DNA from: Phytoseiulus persimilis
Lineage: Eukaryota > Arthropoda > Arachnida > Mesostigmata > Phytoseiidae
Direction of reading: 5' to 3'
Assembly (NCBI GenBank): GCA_037576195.1
Contig: CM075101.1
Location: 40,858,001 to 40,922,000, forward strand
DNA: 64,000 nucleotides
The notes below the pieces were generated by a model, which saw only the letters and a program-made list of their open reading frames with translations, was not told where the DNA came from and ran no database searches. The translations under genes and the position numbers were made by a program. This document shows, in pieces, positions 1-11,479 of this stretch (within the stretch, counting starts at the first letter, position 1; each line of letters starts with the position of its first letter).

Positions 1-709
1 TCGACTGGGAACTTCATTTTTCGCATACATCCCTCCCATGAACGGATTTTGGATGAACTGAGCGCTACTCGCTCTCTTTGTTTGTGAGGGCCCTGTCGGC
101 TAGGCGATCGACACATTTCTCCCCGCGGCCCCTCGTTTCCTGTTCGGGGCCCGTGAGCAGTGCGGGAGAAATGAATGGGCTACATCAAGTTCAAGCGCCG
201 TCCGTTCGAGAACCACACCCGATTGTTTGCTCGAGGTAACTTGAGAATCATCACTCGGCCTTGCCGAAATCGCACACGCAGGCTGACTAGAAATACGGAA
301 CGTGATCTTGGGAAACGAATCCACGTTGGGGAGAGGTTTTTATCTACGCAAGTCGGCCTTGCCACGTGCTGGGTAATCGCTCTTTTCCCCCGAGTCTTGC
401 AAAACAATATAATTTCACGCATTTTCAAACGTGGCGAATCCGCGGGAGTTGAAGGAAGCCGCTCGGGCGACTCATTTGTCTTGGCTCGAGCGGTCGCAGA
501 ACTCTTGAACCAATGAATTTTTGAACATTCTCCACCGCCAGACGTTTTCTTCGAGATAAGGAGAGACGCTCTTTGGCGTACACAGAGCAGATATGTTCGT
601 GTGCCCGCTTCTCTGCGGGCAAACGAGGGGAATAAGTCCGTGCAGCCTCGCGGTGGGACAGGCGCGCTTGGCAAAGTTTTCCTCCCGAGGCTGTCGCGGC
701 CACTCTGTA
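1..709. other. No supported gene
   Basis: Short overlapping open frames occur on both strands, rich in Arg, Ser and Pro as expected from chance in GC-balanced DNA. I see no splice-bounded exon, RNA gene or repeat here. Confidence 0.5.
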
Positions 710-1321
710 CTAAAGTTCTTCCAACAGCTGATCTTTATTGGGAAATATCGTGGTCTCAATATGCGACGGCTCCAAAAGAACTTGATGCAAAAACCTGCGG
801 TTGAGCAAACGTTTCTTGCAGTGATTAACGCCGCTGCGCTTTCCGCAGGAAAATACGGGCGGCCATTGCGCGTTTTTTCGCGCTTGCCTCCCAGCGTACC
901 GGAGCTCGGTTTGCTCACCCTCGTGAGCTACTCGGACGCGAGCTCGTATCGTGGAGCGGAGATGCATCGACCTCACAGATTGACGAGTCGACTGCAGCTG
1001 CTTCGATTCGGAAATATAACCGGCTCCGCAGGGTGAGGGAGCTTGAGTGGAGGAACATTTTGCGAGGAAACATCGGGGGATGAAGAATGGCGTCATGTGC
1101 AGAGGAGCCCCACAATGATCAATGCTTGTCTCGTTGAGCACTTCTCTGCGGTTGGCTTCTCCCTCCAGGGAGACGGAACGTGCTTTTCCCCCTCGGCGCT
1201 CCTCTATCCGAGGGAGTGTGAGAGGGAAAGGGAAGCTCTGAGGCCACTCCTGACGTGGGACGCTACCCGAGTATTTCTCACCTGCAGCATCGCAACACTG
1301 CTCAGAGAGGGGCATCTTCAT
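710..1321 (-). CDS. Unrecognised 203-aa ATG-initiated open frame
   Basis: This is the longest ATG-to-stop frame outside the repeat element (203 codons, start ATG-AAG-ATG, stop TAG). I do not recognise a family. The N-terminal third holds Glu/Gly-rich patches and the last 40 residues are charged, ending in Gln-Leu-Leu-Glu-Glu-Leu. There is no signal peptide or membrane segment. In random DNA of this composition a frame this long is expected roughly once in three such windows, so length alone does not prove it. No intron signals are needed to read it and no poly(A) signal is obvious nearby. It could be a single-exon gene, part of a larger exon, or chance. Confidence 0.3.
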   Translation of the reverse strand: MKMPLSEQCCDAAGEKYSGSVPRQEWPQSFPFPLTLPRIEERRGGKARSVSLEGEANRREVLNETSIDHCGAPLHMTPFFIPRCFLAKCSSTQAPSPCGAGYISESKQLQSTRQSVRSMHLRSTIRARVRVAHEGEQTELRYAGRQARKNAQWPPVFSCGKRSGVNHCKKRLLNRRFLHQVLLEPSHIETTIFPNKDQLLEEL

Positions 1322-2018
1322 TGCGCTCGTCCGCCTGTTCCCTATCGCAACAGAGCGGTGAAATATGCGAGGAGGGAGGCTTGTTCACGAATTCACTTGA
1401 TTATATCTGATCTGGTCGCTTCCGCAGGCCACAGCGATACTTTCGCTTCCCGAAGGCTGCGTAACACGTCACGTGATTCGTAACGCTTCCTCAGCAAAAA
1501 GATCCCCGCCAAGGGACCGTTTTAACTGGGATGGGGCCTCAAAAGAAGGTTTGCCCGTCGGAGGGCGGACTAGAAGGATAATGCGGAGATACCCTGTGAT
1601 GTCGAGGGGTGTGCGCGAGTAGTTTGATCGAGTGTCGGTTGCCGGCTTCGAAGTCTGGGCGACACGTCAACAGTTCTTTCCGGAGCGAGTTTATATGCTC
1701 CGAGCCGGTGGGGCGAGCAGGAGGAAGATTTTTCGCTCCATCGATGAGAAACAAGGCTGCGTGGCAAAGCGACAACCGCAGCAGCACGAGAGGTTGGGGC
1801 AACAAAACGGAATCCCAGTATCGAGCGGCCTCGAAGAAAACCCGCGACGAGGCTCTTATCCGTGAGCTGACTCTGCGGATGACCTCTTCGGTTCAAGGCC
1901 CAAACGGTGACGACAGAACAAACGACACCGAAAGTCACCGCCACCGCACGCGACTCCTGAATTGAAAACTGCCCGCATGGGTGGAGACCTTGCTGTGTGA
2001 TCCCCTAATGCGATATCC
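1322..2018. other. No supported gene
   Basis: Both strands carry overlapping short frames with shadow-like composition. I found no RNA, repeat or convincing exon. Confidence 0.45.
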
Positions 2019-2276
2019 TTGTTTTCGAGGCGACGCATCGTTTCAAAAGAGCTTCAGAGTCAGCTGAGCGGAGCGCTCGAGCTGATCTCTCAGAGGAGGG
2101 GAGGAAAAACGAGACAGATGCATTTCGAAAACGAGATCTTAGGCGTTGGCACCAACGAAACTGAAATTCCAGATGACAGTGAAACGTTTTCTGTGCATAT
2201 GTTCGGAGATATTTCTTTGGTTCCACTCCGCGATCTCGGCCCAGGGGAGCCCCGGATGGGAAAGCTTGACTGCTGA
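2019..2276 (+). CDS. Coding-like stretch, possible terminal exon
   Basis: An 85-codon open stretch ends at TGA. From about residue 35 it is rich in Asp, Glu, Gly and Val, with about one third of codons starting in G, as in real coding DNA. The first in-frame ATG is at 2118, so a start at the left edge is not convincing. A pyrimidine-rich run ending in AG at 2028-2029 could be a splice acceptor, giving an exon from 2030. No donor is needed because the frame ends in a stop. No domain is recognised and there is no membrane segment. It may be the last exon of a plus-strand gene, or chance. Confidence 0.3.
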   Translation: MFSRRRIVSKELQSQLSGALELISQRRGGKTRQMHFENEILGVGTNETEIPDDSETFSVHMFGDISLVPLRDLGPGEPRMGKLDC

Positions 2277-4364
2277 CTCGTCATATGAGAAAGGACCTTG
2301 CCGCCTCAGTGCGGACCTTGTGGATGACATCTCGCATCGGACCCCTCTGGTGCCAGTGACGATCGTCGAGAACAGTATCACTCGACTCCATTCTCTGGCT
2401 CTGGAGGGAGCCTGTGGGTATATTTCGATCGCACCCTAACGCGAAATGAGAAACAGCTGAAGTGTTGCAAAGTAGAGGAAACGACATGGACTTAGTTCCG
2501 CGATCCGCTGGTCGAAACCCTGCAGATTCATCCTGGAAATTTTCACGAGGTGAAAATACGTGGCTTCTCTCGACCGCGTAGAATCATACAAAGCTCTCAA
2601 CCTTGGCAAAAGATTCACAGTGGCGCCCTATACACCGCAGTCCGCTCATTCTGTCCGTTTATCGTTCTCGCTGTCCTACTCAGGTCATCTGAAGAATCAT
2701 GTCAGGAACTGTTTGGTGGTCTGACGATCCAAACATCACCGAACAACGCAGTTGAACAACGATCTGTCCCGAGCGGATACAGCGTGGACGTCCACGACGA
2801 CGACTATGATGATGACGCTGTCGTTCATCTATCTGGCATTTCGTATTTTCCTCTGAATGATGATTTCTCCTGAAAATGCGTCCTTCGGCCAAGGGCCTTG
2901 ATATAGACCCAACATTTCACGATGGAGCCTCTCTTGCAGCCAGAGTTCGGTGGACTAATAGCTTTGGTTGATGGATTCGTCGCATAACTCCAATCCATTA
3001 AGTCGTTCCTTGCCTCCCCTCAGCCATCGAAAATTCTCGCGCTTCGCGTCGCTCGCGACCGCGCACCGAAATCTACGAGTAAACAAAGCATAAAACTGAT
3101 TTTGGACCAGACCGTTCCGCTTATTCCGTCGGGCTTTTCTCTCCGTTCAACTCCGCCATTATGGTACGTCTGCCGCCTGACAGGAAACTCCCTCCAGTTT
3201 CAGAATCACATCACACCGAGCCACTGTTGCGTTCCTCGGTTGCGTTCAGGCTTTCATTGCTATGTCGCAAACGAGACCTCGCGTGGAGTATTCGCCTCGT
3301 CCCGAATTCTTATACTAGCGGCGAGTGTGCCGCGACAGTGAACAGCACGACAAAAAAAGGAAATTCCAAACGCGCCGCGCGGTCCTATCATTGAAGTCGT
3401 TCCGCCGTCCTTCGTTTCACTTCTGTTGGGGGAAATATTTTTTCCCTGTAAGCCTTGGTGGAAACATTGCAGTCCGGAGGGTTCAGGGGCATTCCCTCGT
3501 GAACAGGCTCAACCGAGCTTCAGCAGTTGGCTTTGCAAAAGGCTCCACCATAGACTCTGGTAAAGAGACACAAAGTAGAACCTATGGATACTTCCATCGG
3601 ATGGATCGTTCACCGCATGGCGAATCGTTCGGCTCCAATTGACTTTCCGCCAAAGACGCCCTCGGCAACGTTTCATGGAACATATCTCGTCTTCCGTCTC
3701 AGGACATTGAACGAAGTTCGCCCGGCTAGCGTCGTTTAGCTCCGTGCAAAAACTCACTGTGCAAGGTATTTTTACTCAGAGGGTGTCTCCACGTTCTCCC
3801 CCAACGGGGCTGTCTTCGCTGTAGACGGCGCGGCGGCAGTGGCTGCTGCCTCATCGGTTGCTGGAAGTGAAACAGATCGGAAGTAGTTAGGCTCCGGTAC
3901 CGGGCGAAAGATGGACAGACCTTGGGCTGCTTTTAATTTGTCTCTCCGCGCTCAGAAGTCGTGCAAGCCACACAGTCATGGCCGCGAACAGGAGTAGGAC
4001 CGCGACCTGAAGCCTCAGACGTCTCGCTCTGATGATTTCCTAACGCCCCACCGGTTGAAGACTATCGCGCACAGCACACCTCGTATATTCCTCGCGAAAC
4101 ACTCCAGAGCTTCTTCTTTCCTCACTATCCGCGAATAGCGATATTGATTTTTCATTTATTTGTATTGATTAGCCCGTCATGAACACGCGAGTGAACAGCA
4201 CACGCAGAGAAACAGGGATGACCGAATCGAGCTTCGAGAATGGCTGCTGGATCGGAAACAGGAAAGTTTGCATGATGAATGTTGTTCGCGCAAAAAGAGA
4301 AGCCAGAAGGAACTATCTCCTGAACCAGAAGCGTCATCATTCGGAATGAGCGAAGTTTTTTGGA
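2277..4364. other. No supported gene
   Basis: About 2 kb with only short Arg/Ser/Pro-rich frames. There is an AT-rich patch near 4150. Nothing else stands out. Confidence 0.5.
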
Positions 4365-4796
4365 ATGATAAGAGTTCGATCGCGTTCCAGCGTTTTGAGC
4401 TTCTGCAACCCACAGCTGAAACTCGGCATCAGATGTTTTTGCCGTCCGGATTTATGCGCTGTCCGTGACGAGCCACGCTTCGAGGCGACAGAACAACTAA
4501 ACAACGGACCACACAGGACAGGAAGGAGGATATTTATAATGCACGATCGCTTGACGAAGCGTTGCGCTCGAATCATTCGATGCGGAATACGGATCGTTGG
4601 ACGCGTGCGCACGGAGTCGTTCCCAGTGGCGAGCGTTGTATCTCGTGGAAAAGTTTCGAACATCAATGAACGCTCCAGGATCGCGGTCGTTCAAAGCGAA
4701 GTTGTAATGGAGAATTTCATATCGCCAATGAAGGAGCAGTCCACAACATCCGGAACGTCCTCGAGCATCCCGGAGTTTTCTTCAGAGGGGCTATAA
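4365..4796 (+). CDS. Unrecognised 143-aa ATG-initiated open frame
   Basis: A complete ATG-to-TAA frame of 143 codons. The first 40 residues are basic and Cys-containing. The last 60 look most protein-like, with Val/Glu/Asn-rich sequence followed by a Ser/Thr-rich acidic tail ending near Glu-Phe-Ser-Ser-Glu-Gly-Leu. About one third of codons in the second half begin with G. No signal peptide, membrane helix or familiar motif is present. It needs no splicing. I cannot assign a function. It could instead be an exon whose true start lies downstream of the annotated ATG. Confidence 0.33.
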   Translation: MIRVRSRSSVLSFCNPQLKLGIRCFCRPDLCAVRDEPRFEATEQLNNGPHRTGRRIFIMHDRLTKRCARIIRCGIRIVGRVRTESFPVASVVSRGKVSNINERSRIAVVQSEVVMENFISPMKEQSTTSGTSSSIPEFSSEGL

Positions 4797-5477
4797 AGGT
4801 CGCCTCGACAGAAGTAAAGTTTCGAGGGCACAGTTACAAAACTCGGCGAATCACTCTCAAACCTTGAAGCGGTGACTTCCCCGGCGTACCAGCGAGAAAT
4901 CCGAAGTCAGCCCGACACTTTCGACTCGGACGACGGGGGGCATCGCCGATGAGGGAGGTACAGAGGGGAAGATACCCGGAAGGGGGGAAAAAGCGTTCGG
5001 GACGGACCATACGGGGCGGGTTCGGGCTGCCACGAGTCCGGGCTGAAGACTGCTGCGTATTGAATCGGGGCAGGTCCCGCTTTTGTTTCGTTCAAGAGAA
5101 GAGTTCAAGATAGGAGAGCCACAAAGGCGCGGAGCCGCGCAGCTCAATCTTCTCGGATGCTAGCAGACTGCGACCGGATCAAGACACGGCGGACAGGTTT
5201 AAAGTGTGGGTTATCTCGGGCGTGCAGAGCAGAAATTCATTGAGCCGCTAGATTAGCTCGCACGATTGTTCGCTCGACGCACGAAGGAAGCCTCCATTGA
5301 AAAAATGAAGACTCCAAATATTCGGGGAAATAGATCAGTATTAGCTTTTGCCGAGCAGCGGGCGCCGATATCTGTTAGGCGCGCTCTGACTTCCATTACG
5401 AGGACACTGGCTACGAGGACGCAGCGCCAGGCTGGCTCATCCGCTTGCCCGATGCTGAACAGACTCGTTTGGTATAC
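4797..5477. other. No supported gene
   Basis: Short overlapping frames only, with no repeat or RNA signal recognised. Confidence 0.45.
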
Positions 5478-5744
5478 CTACAAAACTTGCAGCTTCCCGC
5501 CCAAACGAGCCCAGTACAGCGCCCCCATCCGAGCATAACGACTCCCAAGACATGCGAGCACGTACTTTTTCAAGTTTGCTTGAGCACCATAATCAAAAGT
5601 CCACACAACAGGGGATGTGCGATACTCCTGCTTCCAGAGGCCGTCGTAGGAATGCAGAACCGAAGATGATGTTCCACTTGGCGAGTATTCTAGCGAAGAG
5701 CCGGGTCGTAGAGACGCTCGTCGATTTTCCTGGACGCCCGACAA
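5478..5744 (-). CDS. Coding-like minus-strand stretch, possible relic
   Basis: The last 55 codons before TAG are poor in Ser/Pro and rich in Gly, Ala, Leu and aromatic residues, unlike the shadow frames around it. There is no in-frame ATG near the beginning, so if real it is part of an exon or of a degraded gene. It lies on the same strand as, and downstream of, the coding-like pieces at 6089-6280 and 6376-6633. The three may be parts of one minus-strand gene or retroelement relic. No domain is identified with confidence. Confidence 0.2.
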   Translation of the reverse strand: MSGVQENRRASLRPGSSLEYSPSGTSSSVLHSYDGLWKQEYRTSPVVWTFDYGAQANLKKYVLACLGSRYARMGALYWARLGGKLQVL

Positions 5745-6088
5745 AACACCGAATCCTCAGACCTGGCTATTCCTCGCATCGCTCCTACCACAGTCAAAGA
5801 CCACGCCAAGCCTACAGCAATTTCAACGAGGCGAGGGCTCTCACAGCAGCTGGAGCTTGGGGTGTCGATAATTTTTCTCCTGTCCACTGGGAATCCCATC
5901 TCAGACTGGTTCGATCTCGAAGCGGTTATCCGTTGATCGACCGGCTTTGTGGGAGACGGAGAAGTTATGGTGCCGCTTCTTCTGGCTGTTTCTCTGCCCA
6001 GAGGACGGATCTCGCTTTTTGAAACGATGACATGTGGCTCTGGAGGTTTCTCGCCCTTCGCAGATGCAAACTCAGGGATTACACAGTC

Positions 6089-6280
6089 CTACAGCGTGAT
6101 TCTCGGAATCATCCCCGGAACCACTTCGTCTCGGAAATCGACCTCCAAAGCGCCTTCAACGACATCAATAGAGTCCGATGTCAGTCCTCTGAGACCTCCA
6201 ACCGCTGGCCACAGCTCCCCTCTCGGCGCCCGTGACCAAAATCGGGAGCAAATCGCTCCCCAGCAGGAACTCTTGCGCAA
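6089..6280 (-). CDS. Coding-like minus-strand stretch, maybe retroelement relic
   Basis: From residue 20 to the stop, about half of all codons begin with G, the strongest such bias I noticed in the window. The peptide is rich in Val, Asp, Glu and Gly and ends near Val-Val-Pro-Gly-Met-Ile-Pro. It faintly resembles the region after the active site in retroelement aspartic proteases. That is only a resemblance, and the catalytic Asp-Ser/Thr-Gly triad is not visible here. The upstream part of the frame looks less coding, and a second frame over the same bases is also coding-like, which hints at a frameshift. A decayed element or an exon are both possible. Confidence 0.28.
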   Translation of the reverse strand: MRKSSCWGAICSRFWSRAPRGELWPAVGGLRGLTSDSIDVVEGALEVDFRDEVVPGMIPRITL

Positions 6281-6375
6281 CCTAAAAGGGAACGGAATAG
6301 CTCAGCGGATACGATGCTCTCTATTCAAGTTGCCCTCTCCCACCTTGTTCCCTCACAACCGACATTTGATAACCG

Positions 6376-6633
6376 CTATATCAAGCGATCACATCTCAAC
6401 ATGATGACCGTCAGGGTTATGTCGTCCGAGACACCAGTAGCGGGGAGGGTTTTTATTGTAGGGGTAACTTCTGTACTCGTCCCTTGCTTTCGTATTCTCA
6501 CCATGACGTCAGCGGCTAAGCAGGCCATGTACTTAAGAAACGGCAATTGCGTTACGTACGCCATTGTGCGAGCACCGGCCAGCGAGGCAAACGATAGCAC
6601 TTTCGAGTTATATCCTGGTCGTAGAGACAGCAT
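6376..6633 (-). CDS. Small 85-aa ATG-initiated open frame
   Basis: A complete ATG-to-TAG frame of 85 codons with balanced composition (Ala, Val, Thr, Met, Leu) and few Ser/Pro residues. A mildly hydrophobic stretch around residues 25-45 contains Cys and several Ala/Val but is interrupted by charged residues, so a membrane helix is doubtful. It lies about 100 bases upstream, on the same strand, of the coding-like piece at 6089-6280 but in another frame. No family is recognised. It could be an exon, an N-terminal fragment of a decayed element, or chance. Confidence 0.25.
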   Translation of the reverse strand: MLSLRPGYNSKVLSFASLAGARTMAYVTQLPFLKYMACLAADVMVRIRKQGTSTEVTPTIKTLPATGVSDDITLTVIMLRCDRLI

Positions 6634-9600
6634 CTATTATTGACAAAAGAACTTTTGAGATTAGTTTGGAGCTGGCGTCCTGCGCTAAGGATGGAAATTG
6701 AATTGAACTCGGAACGGGTCGGCCTGAGATGCCTTTGTTGGATGAGGTGATCTCGTCAGACCGTTGATCCGGTTTCGAGCTTCGTTCGAACGGAGCATAT
6801 TGTAAGAGTACTTGTGAAGCCGTAATGGCTCCGTGCGAGACTCCCGCGAGATGGAGTGCATCGTGGGCCGTGAAATGTGAGATGTAATCGACCTTAGCCG
6901 GAAGATGGTATAGAGCTGACAGTGAGAAGAAAGTTTTTTTGTTCGATTAGCTTGGTTAGGCAATTGGCAACAGTCCCTGAGCGCTATACTGCCTCATACG
7001 TCGCCCTGACGTCGACTAAAACGAATCGACCTCAGTCCATGCGAACAGATCCTCTCCACGGGAAACGAGGAGAAGACTGGAGATCTGAGCAACATGTGAA
7101 TTCCTAGAGGATCCCTATGAGCGTTCGCCATCGCTGTGAGCTCTCGCTGAACCTGCTGTAGCGGCAGCATCCCATCATTCCTTGAAAAACTAATTGTTTC
7201 CATCTCAGCCGGTCACTTCTCCGGTCCCAGAGCCTTATATGGCTCATAAATGATGGCGGCTGTAAACGATGCTCAGTAAGATATAGTCGGTAGTTACTGC
7301 GCAACGAGGAAATCTTACCGTGGTCGTTGATAGTGAACGCCAAATCCAGGTCGCCCCGAATACGCTTCGAGGAATGCACTGAATTCCCTCTGTAGCTCTC
7401 AATCTATGTACACATCGAAACCACCGACGGCCAGGATACACGCTGCGAGCGATTCTGTGCTTCAGGAGGAGTCTTTGCCAAGATCGGGTGCACCTTCAGG
7501 TATGGAGAATCCCATTCGCGCGATAACACTCCGCGAGGAAACAGGCCCCGTAGGAACGTCGGGGTCGTTGCGAACCTCGGCACTCATGCAGCATGTTGTA
7601 CCGAGCATGAGCTCAATGAAAACCACCTCGGATAACACGAACTCCAAGATGTTCCGCTGCTCTTACCAGCAACCTAAGCTGGAGGAGTTTCGCAGCGCCC
7701 GAGCGACTCGAGTTCCTGTTGACCAACTAGTTCAAACTCTGAACGCCTCGCTCAGCACCCACTATTTCTTTAGGCGAGAATCGCTCAGTCCTAAACAAAC
7801 AGCTACCGAGTTTATCCGTTGAAAACATGCGGCTTGAGATAAGGTGCGGGATCCTTGGAGTTAGGCAGATATTCTGCTACGAACGGTTTCGAAAACGAAG
7901 GGTGCTCGCGATCGCGGTAACACGGCAACGACTCGCTTGCTATCTTCCATGGTTACCTGTGGTCGGAAACTTCGCAGCTGTTGTAGCTTCTCGTTGTGAC
8001 ACAACGTTTCTCTCTGCTCGAATAATTCCTTTGAGGATATGACGTTCAATTTATCTGGTCTCGCAGCTGTGGAAGCGCCGTCAAATTGCTGGCGAACTTG
8101 AAAGGATTCGGATCCGGACAAAGACACGATCCGTCACCGAGAGCGCCGACCCTCTCAACAGCTCTGTTTTGATCAATGTAGAAACGAAATTCCTCAATCG
8201 TTCTCGAGCTGTTGATATAATAGAGAGACAAACTGAAATCGGATTTTCAAGGTTATCGATCAGCGAGTTCCGCTTCAAATTGGCTGTGAGAAATGATTTG
8301 CCAGTTTCGTGGAAGTAGGTTCCTGCTCGGAGACAAACGTTGAGCGAGGAAGCCGGAGGGATATTCTCTCATTGTAGAGCAGGTGGACTCTGAAAACGTT
8401 TCACAGAACCCTTCACTAACCCCACAACAAGAGATCCATCCCTCCATCGGATGGAGTCCGTATTTGACTGGAGAGCTCCAAGCGAACAGCATGGAAGTCT
8501 ACTTTTCGCACATTCCATGCGAACATCGTTTATCTGTCATCGCTCCAATGGGGGATTTTGGGGGAGCAATCCAAGCAAGCCAGGTTTCAAACAGTTCAAA
8601 CGTGTGATGTGGACACAGGTTGTGACTTCTCGAAATAGATTATGATTATGGAGCCTCTTGGGATTGCGACCGACCAGAGTTTTGTGACGAGCAGCGTGTG
8701 GAATATATGCTCTCACACTATGAAACACATCCGAGCGATAGAATCGAATGTTTTCGACTCGCGGATTAAAAATCTATACTTTTCGGCACTCTATCTGACC
8801 CCGGAGTCCCGGGATGGAGATGATTCGCAGAATGAACGCGTACGATCCACAGAGATCTGGCCAGCATTTAGGCAATCCATTGGTATTGCCTGAAGTGGGA
8901 CTGTTCACGACGACAAATTAGTTCGGCACGATTGATGAGGTACAAGCAGCCACCCGTTTTTCTGGGTGAAACCGCCGTGAGATTAATAGCTCGTGTGAGC
9001 GACGCTTTCTCCTCCAAACTGTCCGCGAGTTTGTTCTCAGTAGCAATCCCACGAATCCATTTAGGGCCGGCGAATCAGGGTGACTTGACTCCGCTCAGCT
9101 TCCGCCTGGAACTCTCTTCCTTTGCAAGACACGTTCCGTGACGATTTCCTTCCGCGAACTAATACAGAGATGAGGGTAGCAATAGCCCAACGTTCCAACC
9201 CCACTCAGAGGAACCTGTCGACACTGAAATGTGCGGAGGACGGTTGATGTGGTCGGAGGGGGCCGAGAAACGCAGCGTCTCACGAATCTTAACTCGTCGT
9301 CGGCGGCTCTGGTCAGAACGAGTTAGGAGATATTGGACTATTCTCTCCACAGGGGGAGAAATGCTCTGGGTTTATTTTTCCGACAAGCCAAAACGCTGAG
9401 CTAGACATGAAGAAGCTTGGGATCAGGACTGGAGTTCCGATTTGAGAGTTATGCGTCAGAACACGACGAATGTTTACCTGCCCACCGTCCTCGGTGGAGG
9501 CATTGTGGGTATCGAGTGAGAAGCCTCGTCGAGCGACGATTTCCTCCTGTAATGGACGAGTCCGCACACATCAATTGCAACAGGTATTCCTTTAGCCAGC

Positions 9601-11433
9601 CTGAGAGTATGAGAGAATGCGTGGCGAACATACACCGTGCTGAAACATATGAACGTTGTCGCCGTGCGTAATAACTTCTGTGCGCAAGTTGGAGGCCTCG
9701 ACTCGCGAAGGGCATCCAGGCCGCTAGGATGCCGAGACTTCCGATACATTCGGAGCTTTCGTGGAATATTACTTCCGGGCCCTGTTCCGTGGCTGCGGAT
9801 AAGCGTCAACAGGTCACTAAGGATTGCAGTCGCGAGTGCTGCACGCGGGATTTGTGGAGAACCGCGGATGGAGTCGAATGAAGATTCCCGGGAAAAAATG
9901 GAAGAATCAGCGCCTCTGCTGGTCGCGAGCAGTCTGGGATAGCCAAGATATAAAGAATTCCGAATCAGCAGGAAGCAGTTTGTTGGCGTCCCAGATGCCC
10001 GTTTAGTGCTGTGGTCCACCTTTGCGGACCTTTCGACAGCGTTTCTTGACGCATCGCGTTCTCTAACTCGAGAATCCCTGAGGGCAAAGAGGCACTGTGA
10101 GGGCACTAGCAAGCGTAACACGTCTCACGCAAGGCCGTCTCTGATGGCTCCGAGTAACGACCGTGTTCTGAATCATGCGGCGCGGTATTTACTAAGCGAG
10201 AGCCGAGCGACACGGAAAACACTTGAGAATGGTCCGTGAAGCTCCCTAGTGCGGAGACCCTGTGAGTGGTCGAGTGTCCAGTCCACTTGTTCCAGCCTAC
10301 CGTTGGGCCTCCTCGGGAATCCGCGCAGCTACTGCTGGACTCACCAGAGACAGAGCTGCTCCAGAGATGACCGACGCTTCGCCCAAGGTCCGCTCCTTTC
10401 CACGGAAATCGATGGCAGGATTTTGAGCATGTCGGAGGAGTTTGCTCCCAGAGGCAGCTGCAAGCACGAGTTGGGGTCCGCCCCTTCACGTCCCATTCGG
10501 AGGACGCGATATCGAATAGCTCTGAAATATCGGAGTGATGAGCTTGCACGAGCGTGCGTGAGAGAGAGACCCGCGCTACCTGAGATCATTACGAGCACAG
10601 CACCGTTGGAACTATGTATTGGCCTTTGTGATCCACTGTTCCGGATGGGCCCGAGACCCGAAAGCCGTCCATTGTTGCGTGAACCCATTCAGCTGATTCT
10701 CGACTCTTCGAACTTGCCGAATGACGCTTGAGAATGGGACCGACCGGATTCCCTTTCTGCCGAGCCCACCTCTCTGTACGGTCTCTCATTCTGAGCCTCT
10801 CGCAGGGTGGTCTGGCGTAAGCAACGCGTCCCGCGGAAGCTTAGCGAGGCAACGTGTCCTGAATCTATATGAACAAAGTATGAAGCGTACGGAGGGAGCG
10901 AGAATATATCTCAGGTGGCGGCCACTTCCTTCAGCGCATCTTGCAGCATTGCGGTCAAGACTGACATCGACCAAAGGAAAGTTTCGAAATATTGGACCGA
11001 TGACCACATTTTTTTCGCACTCCACAGCAGTCTCCCGCCAGTGATCCGACATTACTTCACCAACGGTTCGAGGTGGCAACGCCTCCCACTCACCTGGCGG
11101 CTTCGAGGCCGTCCGGGTGAGAAGGGCTTTTTTTCTCGCTCCCACTCTCGCTGAGTTTCTCCTCGGAACGAACTGAGGAGCGCAGACTTCATTGTGGTAT
11201 TGGAAACATTTTTGCTGCACGGCGCACGAAGAGGGAAATCGAACCAAACAGGAACGCTCGCCAGCCCGCTGTTCCGAAAGTGGCGAGGCCGAGAAACCAG
11301 CAGACCTAGCTCGGATGATTGCGCCGCGAGTTCGAGTCCCCCAATGGAACTCAATTTGGAGATTCGAATTTATTTCTGTTGCAGAGTGTAATGAACTCGT
11401 CGCAGTCGACTTATGGGCTGGGCAAGCGGGCAG
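6634..11433. other. No supported gene
   Basis: Nearly 5 kb without a gene I can support. The largest frame (minus strand, 9474-10121) is Arg/Ser/Pro-rich and has no splice or domain support. No RNA gene or long repeat was recognised. Confidence 0.45.
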
Positions 11434-11479
11434 GCGGATGGACTCTTATCGAAAATGCGGATGGACTCTTATCGAAAAA
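11434..11479. repeat. 23-bp tandem duplication, two copies
   Basis: Two adjacent 23-bp copies, each starting GCGGATGGACTC, differ at one base near the end (GAAAAT versus GAAAAA). This is a simple local duplication with no known function. Confidence 0.95.

Noticed and set aside
593-1036. 147-codon plus-strand frame
   Set aside because: It overlaps a longer ATG-started minus-strand frame and has shadow-like composition.
9474-10121. 215-codon minus-strand frame
   Set aside because: Arg/Ser/Pro-rich throughout with no coding bias; probably chance.
11320-11345. Pol III promoter or tRNA
   Set aside because: B-box-like string without a D-arm at the right distance.
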